64,000 nucleotides of DNA from Leptobrachium leishanense (lineage: Eukaryota; Chordata; Amphibia; Anura; Megophryidae), in assembly GCA_009667805.1 (NCBI GenBank), contig RXON01001492.1:1-64000 (forward strand), written 5' to 3'. Positions 58,080 through 64,000 of this stretch are shown one piece after another. The notes beneath the pieces were generated by a model, which saw only the letters and a list, made by a program, of their open reading frames with translations, was not told the DNA's origin and did not search any database. Numbering within the stretch: the stretch's first letter is position 1; the number at the start of each line of letters is the position of its first letter. A program made the translations under genes and the position numbers.

Positions 58080-59600
58080 ATATATATATATATATATATG
58101 CACACACTATAGATGTCCTTTCACACTTTTTACACACTTTTATTATTATTCTTTATTTATAAAGTGTCAGCATATTCCACAGCGCTGTACAATGGGGAAG
58201 CACAAACATGAGACATTCATGATAAATACGGAAATGACAACCCTGCCCAAAGGAAAGCTTGTCTAGGAAGTACAGCACCTAAACAACGTTTTTTCTTTTT
58301 TCTGTAACAGCCCTTTTTATTATCATTCATTGGATCTTATATGTAAATTTCAGACATTTTCGCTCAGTAGCTTGGGCTATTAGGTAATACACGAATGTAG
58401 TTCTATCTTTCACATTTTTTGTGTTTTATATTTATAAACGTCCACAAACTACATGGGGAGGGGCAGCGCTCGGCCTATACTAAGCATCAATGTGGCTGCA
58501 TCTCAAGAAAATGTAATAGAACAAACTGGAAAAGAGCGCACCAACGAACACGCTGAAAAGAGAAAGATATTAACCCTTCAATGGCTGAACACATTTCTTA
58601 CCCCCTATTGGGGATATCACAGTGCTTAACCCATTCAAGACTTTTGACAGGGTTCTGGTTTTAAGCGCTTTTGTAAAAATGGTGGAGATTTGGTTCACAA
58701 TGCATGGCCATGGATTGCGTGAGCCTGACAACAAACGCCAATGTACCCCACCTTCAGCAGCTCCTAACATGCTCACCCGATGAACTGCAGGGAGCTCCAG
58801 ATAGGATTCAGTCCTCGGTGAGTAAATCCCATACGAGCAGTCATCAGGTTAGCATGTTAAAGAGAACAATGTGGCTGCCATTATTCACCTTCTCATTTCC
58901 CACGGCGCCAGCGAGTATGATGAGACTCGTTTTTATGCATTGTCTCTTAAAAAAAACCTAAAAGCAACCATACTGCTGCGAGGAGAAGCGGGGGTCTATA
59001 CATTCCAATACATCACTTGAGGTGTCGATGGACGGGACAGAGTCCGGCTTTTTTAATGATACCAAACATGACCATCTAAAGTGTTAAAAAAATGATGAAA
59101 AAGTATAAAAAAAAGGATTATTGTATTTTTTGTTCTAAAGAACAGGTATTGTCCATTTTCACGTATAAAATGAGCAATGCCACTGCTATTACTCACCTTC
59201 TCATTTCCCACGCCGGGATGTGCTCAGGGTTTTATTCATACTAATAATATTCAATGCAATGAGCCAAAAAACAAGTGAAAAATATAGATTATTTTCATTT
59301 TTGGTTAAAATCGCGTTTTGTTGGATAAATGCATTAACAGCTTCTTCATTTCTATGTTTATTTTCTTTTTAAAGAGTAACCCATAGAATATATAACCAAA
59401 AAGGTTTTATGAATAACATGTGAGAAAATGATTTCACACGCTGCAAATGATTGCATTGTGAATGGAGAGCTACATGTTTTGACATATTTTGTTATAGCAT
59501 TGTGTTATAACACGACATGCGCAAATAATAATGATATATCTTGACTCTTCCAAGTGCAGTGAAGAAAAGGATATAGAACTTGTCTGGGTCCCACAATAAA
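58080..59600. other. Copy 2 upstream flank, no gene
   Basis: Duplicate of 29990-31513, including the L2 tail piece at 58136-58200. Same content, single-base differences. Confidence 0.7.
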
Positions 59601-59604
59601 ACAC

Positions 59605-59611
59605 TATAAAA
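59605..59611 (+). promoter_or_regulatory. Copy 2 kinase TATA box, upstream sites deleted
   Basis: TATAAAA is kept, but the 242 bases before it, with both TGATGTCA sites, are gone. The junction AAAACAC / TATAAAA has a 3-base CAC microhomology. What now lies upstream is CCCACAATAAAA. Confidence 0.75.
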
Positions 59612-59675
59612 GGCTGTGTCGCGCTCTGGATGCTTTTGTGGGTTTTAGTTAGTGGAAGAGAAAGCTAAACTGAAG

Positions 59676-59723
59676 ATGGGAAACTGTATTTCTTGTATCC
59701 CGATTCGTGGCTGCGCCAGAGTT
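59676..59723 (+). CDS. Second kinase gene, exon 1
   Basis: Identical in sequence to exon 1 of the first gene (MGNCISCIPIRGCARV) with the GTGAGT donor. The rest of the gene, beyond exon 2 at 63163, must lie past 64000 if it exists. Confidence 0.7.
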
Positions 59724-60178
59724 GTGAGTCAATAACCTTTTCTATTCTTACTGTATAATGAGTTTGTTTTCATTTAGGCCCATAAACATAACATATAACA
59801 TGTGTGGGTGCACCAAAAGAGAAAGGGGGGTATCACATATGATGAAGAAAACAACAAAGTAATATAACTGTTTGTGTTATTTGAGCGCGGCCAAACCCCC
59901 CCCCCCCGTGTCATTAATAAACTAAGGGAATAATAGCTTTTTCTACAATGTTAGCAAAGTGTAGCTGAAAATACCCCAAAATAGCAATGTTTCACTCCGT
60001 ACGTAGGACTTTGGTCAAATACTAAATATTTTTAACTATTTGCTGCTGTTAATAATAATTAGTAAAATACTATTTAGGTCTGATTTACATAATCAGGGAA
60101 TATATATATATATACATTCAAACCATAACCCGCCACGCGGAGACTTAGTAACAAATAAACCTTTTCTTTTATTAATTC

Positions 60179-60210
60179 GACGTTTCAGTCCTCGCAGGGA
60201 CTTTCATCAG
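60179..60210 (-). ncRNA. Hammerhead-like core, copy 2 left arm
   Basis: Same as 32339-32370, with GAAACGTC. Confidence 0.48.
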
Positions 60211-61058
60211 GATAAAACATACATCACTATGACAGAGTATATATATATATACACACCCTACAAGCATGGTGCAATCAGCAAAACACCACATGATCTCGTT
60301 TATTAAACACATCAGCAAACCCTTAGCAACGTATCAACAAGCCATTAATGTTGCCTTAGCAACGTATCAACTAGTCCTTTATGTTGCCTTAGCAACGTAT
60401 CAACAAGTCCTTAATGTTGCCTTAGCAACGTATCAACAAGCCCTTAATGTTGCCCTTAGCAACGTATCAACAAGCCATTACTGTTGCCTTTGCAACGTAT
60501 CAACAAGCCCTTAATGTTGCCTTAGCAACGTATCAGCAAGCCCTTAATGTTGCCTTAGCAACGAATCAACAGCATGGCTTCCCTAACAACATATTAGAAA
60601 ACGGTTCCCACTTAATGTGCTACTGTAACAATGCATAATGCCTGATCAAACATTACTACATATAATTTTTTATTAGAAAATATACAAAAATGTTACTTTA
60701 TTCAAAAATGATTGTTAAAAAAATGAAAAGTAATCGGAGGTCTCGTCACCATAAGGAGCAGCTGGCATGAAGAAAACAAACTGTTGCACCAAATGATTGA
60801 TCATCTAACAGGTATAAAGGGGGTGAATGAATTCTTCTCATTAACCCCCTATGTACCAAGGTATCCAAGCGGTGGATCCAATATTATTCTCTCTTCAGTA
60901 ACAATTTTGCCCGATCACTTCCCCTAGACAAAGGGGGAACATGATCGATGCTCATCACTCGCACATGGAGAGAGAATGATGTTTCTCAAAAGACATGATT
61001 GCACCATGCTTGTAGGGTGTGTATATATATACGTTGTCATATTGATGTATGTTTTATC

Positions 61059-61090
61059 CTGATGAAAGTCCCTGCGAGGACTGAAACATC
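61059..61090 (+). ncRNA. Hammerhead-like core, copy 2 right arm
   Basis: Same as 33538-33569, with GAAACATC. Confidence 0.43.
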
Positions 61091-61267
61091 GAATTCATAA
61101 AAGAATAGGTTTATTTGTTACTAAGTCTCCGTGTGGCGGGTTCTGGTTTGAATGTATGAAGTGGAGGCCACTTCCCAGCACCGGAGCATGACTCTTGGAG
61201 AGATTGAGTGTAGAGATCGTGGATGGAGATATATGTATATATATATGTATATAGATATATATAAAAA

Positions 61268-61520
61268 TCACGAGTATAGCAGTCTGTAGTGATACCTTTT
61301 TTATTGGACTAACGTTACATTTAAAGTACAAGCTTTTGAGAGTGTAACTCTCTTCGTCAGGTATAGAAGCTTACTGATCAGAATGCTATACCTGACGAAG
61401 GGAGTTACACTCTCGAAAGCTTGTACTTTAAATGTAACGTTAGTCCAATAAAAAAGGTATCACTACAGGCTGCTATACTCGTGATTCTGGCATCTGGACT
61501 AACACGGCCTACCTAATCTA
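61268..61520. repeat. Inverted Penelope-type pair, copy 2 (uninverted form)
   Basis: Same pair as 34648-34905, but the right arm has its core (61409-61433) in the order that mirrors the left arm. CTGACGA, stem GGGAG/CTCTC, then GAAAG gives a hammerhead-like core on the plus strand at about 61392-61420. Confidence 0.7.
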
Positions 61521-62190
61521 GATAGATATATATATATATGGTTTATTATTGCAGTAGCCACTTGCACATCACAGCAATTCAAACAACTGCATCCCAGAGC
61601 TCCTGTGCTACATTCCCTATATGCAGCAAGGAATTTTGGGTAGGACATGCAAATGAAATCTGTCTCACGTCTTTGCATCCCGGGTCTGTTTTCACACACA
61701 GCCCTTCAATGTCGCGCCAAACTAGATGTTTTTTTTTTCTTGCATAGATCAGGTTTATGCAACTGATCAAACCACCTCTGCACAGCGCTGTTTCGGGTTT
61801 ATTGGACCCTCGTCGTATACACACACACACACTGTATATTTATAGACACATATACATATATTCATAGACACATATTACACACACAATATGTATGCTCATA
61901 CACACATATACTGTACATTCATACACACTCATATACTATATATTCATACACACACACAGTACATTCATTCATACACATATAATATATGTTCACAAACATA
62001 TACCGTATATTTACAAATACACACATACTGTATATTCATACACACACATATACTGTCTAGTTATACACACACATATTGGAAACAAAGCAGCAAAGATACA
62101 CACACATATACACTGTAAATACACACACACAATGTATATTCACACATACACTGTATATTCATAGACACACATACTGTATATTCATACACA

Positions 62191-62557
62191 AATCAAATCA
62201 AATCAAATCAAAATAAGCTTTATTGGCAGGACCAAATACATTTTAGCATTGCCAAAGCATATGGGGAGGAGGGGGGTAGTGGGACATATATATGGGGGGA
62301 ATGGGCAAGTCCATGGACATTATCAGGGGTAAGGGATAATGTGAAGGGGGATGGGGCGAGTCCGTGTTGGGGATTTATAAGTCCAGGATCTCTCATGTTC
62401 CTCTCAGTCTGTGACATTCTGCAACGTATTGGGCAGATATTTTCACCGCCGGCTCCTCTTCTCCCAATATGATGTGGAGTTTCCTCGTCTCTTCTATAGA
62501 GGTGAAGTCCGGGATGAGAGCAGAGAGTCTTTGGAAGTGAGTTTCCCTCAGTGCTGC
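62191..62557 (-). mobile_element. LINE 3' end inserted in copy 2 only
   Basis: The block interrupts a microsatellite that is continuous in copy 1 (TTCATACACA / CATACTGAAT). Read on the minus strand it encodes the end of a non-LTR retrotransposon protein (HFQRLSALIPDF ... YVAECHRLRGT) and ends in AATAAAGCTTATTTTGATTT with TTGAT-type tail repeats. It is 5'-truncated. No target duplication is obvious. I do not assign a clade. Confidence 0.8.
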
Positions 62558-62810
62558 CATACTGAATATTGATACACACATATACTGTATATTCACACAC
62601 ACGCAGATATAATGTATATTCAAACACACATATTGTATATTCATACACACACATATATTCTATCTTGGTAGATATATTCCATCACACTCACTCCTCCCCC
62701 CAGTAATGAGACACATTTGTGTCAGTGGGAGCAGCCTGTATGGTGATGTTATTCATTATAAATGAATTTATTATTATTTTTCAGTCATCACGTTACATTG
62801 TGTATTTACG

Positions 62811-63018
62811 GCTTTCTTCAGTCCATCTTTCCAGACAAGCTAGCCGTGTAAGGGTGCATTCTGATGTCAAAGAGTGGTGACATCATGCTGCACACGGTAT
62901 AAAGGCTGTGGGGCGCTCTGAATGCTTTTAAGGGTTTTAGTTAGTGGTGGCTATGCTGAAGACGAGAAAATGCAAAAGCGATGTTTCCTGTACCCTGATT
63001 TGTGGCTGAGCCAGAGAT
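62811..63018 (+). pseudogene. Copy 2 of decayed promoter and exon 1B
   Basis: Same as 35935-36142, with the ACG in place of the start codon and the in-frame TGA, so the decay came before the duplication. Confidence 0.7.
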
Positions 63019-63162
63019 GTGAGTCAATAACCTGCCTGGAATCATTTGTAAAAAGCCGCCAGTCAGGAGACAATCAGAGATGTGCAGGGCTTGTGTTTAT
63101 TGGAGACTTTTTATGGCAAAGCGTCTGTGCTTTTCTAACCATTTTCTTTCTATCTATATTAG

Positions 63163-63217
63163 GATACCAGGAGCCAAACTCCTGATGTTGTCGTACAAGG
63201 ACCAAAAGAACGTTCTG
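63163..63217 (+). CDS. Second kinase gene, exon 2
   Basis: Identical to 36287-36341 with the same splice sites. No coding change is seen. Confidence 0.7.
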
Positions 63218-64000
63218 GTAAGAAGAGAAACATTTCTCACTTTAAGAAAATAATCCCAACTGGGACAAAATAAATAATGTTTTTCAGTATAATTCCCAAA
63301 TCGAGTTGCATAATGTATAGTTACTCCAATATACATACGGGATTAACCCCTTAATTGGCAACTTTCAAAGGAAAGAGCAAAATTGGAGAAACAGTATAAA
63401 ACGTCACTTTTATTATATTTATAAGATCAAAATGTAACTAATGAATATTAGATGTGCTATAGGGGTATAGATACCATGCATGCTGGCTGGTATTTTAAAG
63501 AATGGCACTCCTGACGAGCCGCTGGCCGAGAAATATGCGTCAAATGTGTAAATCTGATGTAGCCCCATCAGAACTATGATATTTTTTAAAATAGTAACCA
63601 GCATTGCATATTATCTACACCCCTACAACACATCTTCTAAAAACATGTGTTACTCTTCATGGGACCTCGTGAATATGGGCTTTATATCTTATTTCCTTGT
63701 ATATATTTGCGTTAAAGCCACATAAACAAAAGGAACATTATATTCCTTCTCTATATGGGGTTATCTACATACTGGTTGGGTAGTGGAAATTCATACAGTA
63801 TTTAACCCTTGCTAGAAATTAGGGGCCACATTACAATCCTAGCATTAAAACGCAGGCGCAAGAGAGGAAAAACTGTGCCTGCGTTTAACGCTAGATTACA
63901 ATACAGGCGCAAAAAATGCTGCCTTTGCTAGCGGGCACCACCGCCCCGCGATGCTCGCGGCAGCGCTGAGCGCAGCCGCGATCATCCACTCGATGGAGTC

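Larger units (their letters stand above)
60112..61160. mobile_element. Fold-back element, copy 2, uninterrupted
   Basis: Arms as in 32272-34540, with the right arm unbroken: GTTACTAAGTCTCC at 61117-61130 marks the empty MITE site. Hammerhead-like cores lie at 60179-60210 (minus) and 61059-61090 (plus). The minisatellite between has seven units (60320-60560). Confidence 0.75.
55304..64000. repeat. Segmental duplication, copy 2 (continues past window)
   Basis: Matches 26256-37124 in order and strand. Compared with copy 1 it lacks 962 bp (28933-29894), 242 bp of promoter (31514-31755), ten minisatellite units, a 900-bp MITE and about 115 bp of microsatellite, and it gains a 367-bp LINE piece. 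It is cut by the window end in the GGGCCACATTACA element. Confidence 0.95.

Overview
The window is about 64 kb of vertebrate nuclear DNA, most likely from an amphibian (frog). The evidence is one gene with vertebrate-style introns, and a dense mix of CR1/L2-type LINEs, Penelope-like elements, hAT and Harbinger DNA transposons, MITEs, a gammaretrovirus-like ERV and many minisatellites. The species is an inference from repeat content; nothing in the sequence fixes it. There are no bacterial-style operons, CRISPR arrays or convincing tRNA/rRNA genes.

Layout. 1-5.1 kb: a decayed minus-strand ERV (LTR, PBS, gag and pol fragments), broken by a CR1 fragment. 5.1-18.3 kb: minisatellites and a deeply nested block, in which a 41-bp satellite is split by an old Penelope-like fragment, which contains a Penelope element (7253-14827), which contains a hAT element (7529-9314), which contains a minisatellite and a large palindrome. 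18.3-24.9 kb: a CR1 LINE split by a near-complete 4.2-kb Harbinger transposon with both of its genes. 24.9-26.3 kb: a satellite array. 26.3-37.1 kb: the first copy of a segmental duplication. 31.8-43.5 kb: the only host gene seen. 44.4-49.8 kb: a 5.4-kb hAT transposon with a BED-finger transposase. 50.1-51.9 kb: another hAT with a Tc1 fragment and the same minisatellite as at 7.6 kb. 52-54 kb: a CR1/L2-type LINE. 54-55.3 kb: a second satellite array. 55.3-64 kb: the second copy of the duplication, running off the end.

The host gene is an apparently intact 13-exon, 585-residue AGC-family serine/threonine kinase of the PKN type. Its parts join in frame: a TATA-driven first exon encoding a predicted myristoylation/palmitoylation anchor (MGNCISC), an HR1-like helical region, seven 12-residue acidic repeats rich in YYSL motifs, and a kinase domain with all catalytic residues and an AGC C-tail. 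The architecture (lipid anchor, HR1, tyrosine repeats, kinase) is the most interesting item here.

The promoter, exon 1 and exon 2 of this gene are repeated in the second copy of the duplication, so a second kinase gene probably starts there and continues past 64000. The two copies differ by a 242-bp promoter deletion, a 962-bp deletion, a 900-bp MITE insertion, a LINE insertion, a minisatellite change (17 versus 7 units) and a 25-bp microinversion. Several Penelope-derived segments carry hammerhead-ribozyme-like cores.
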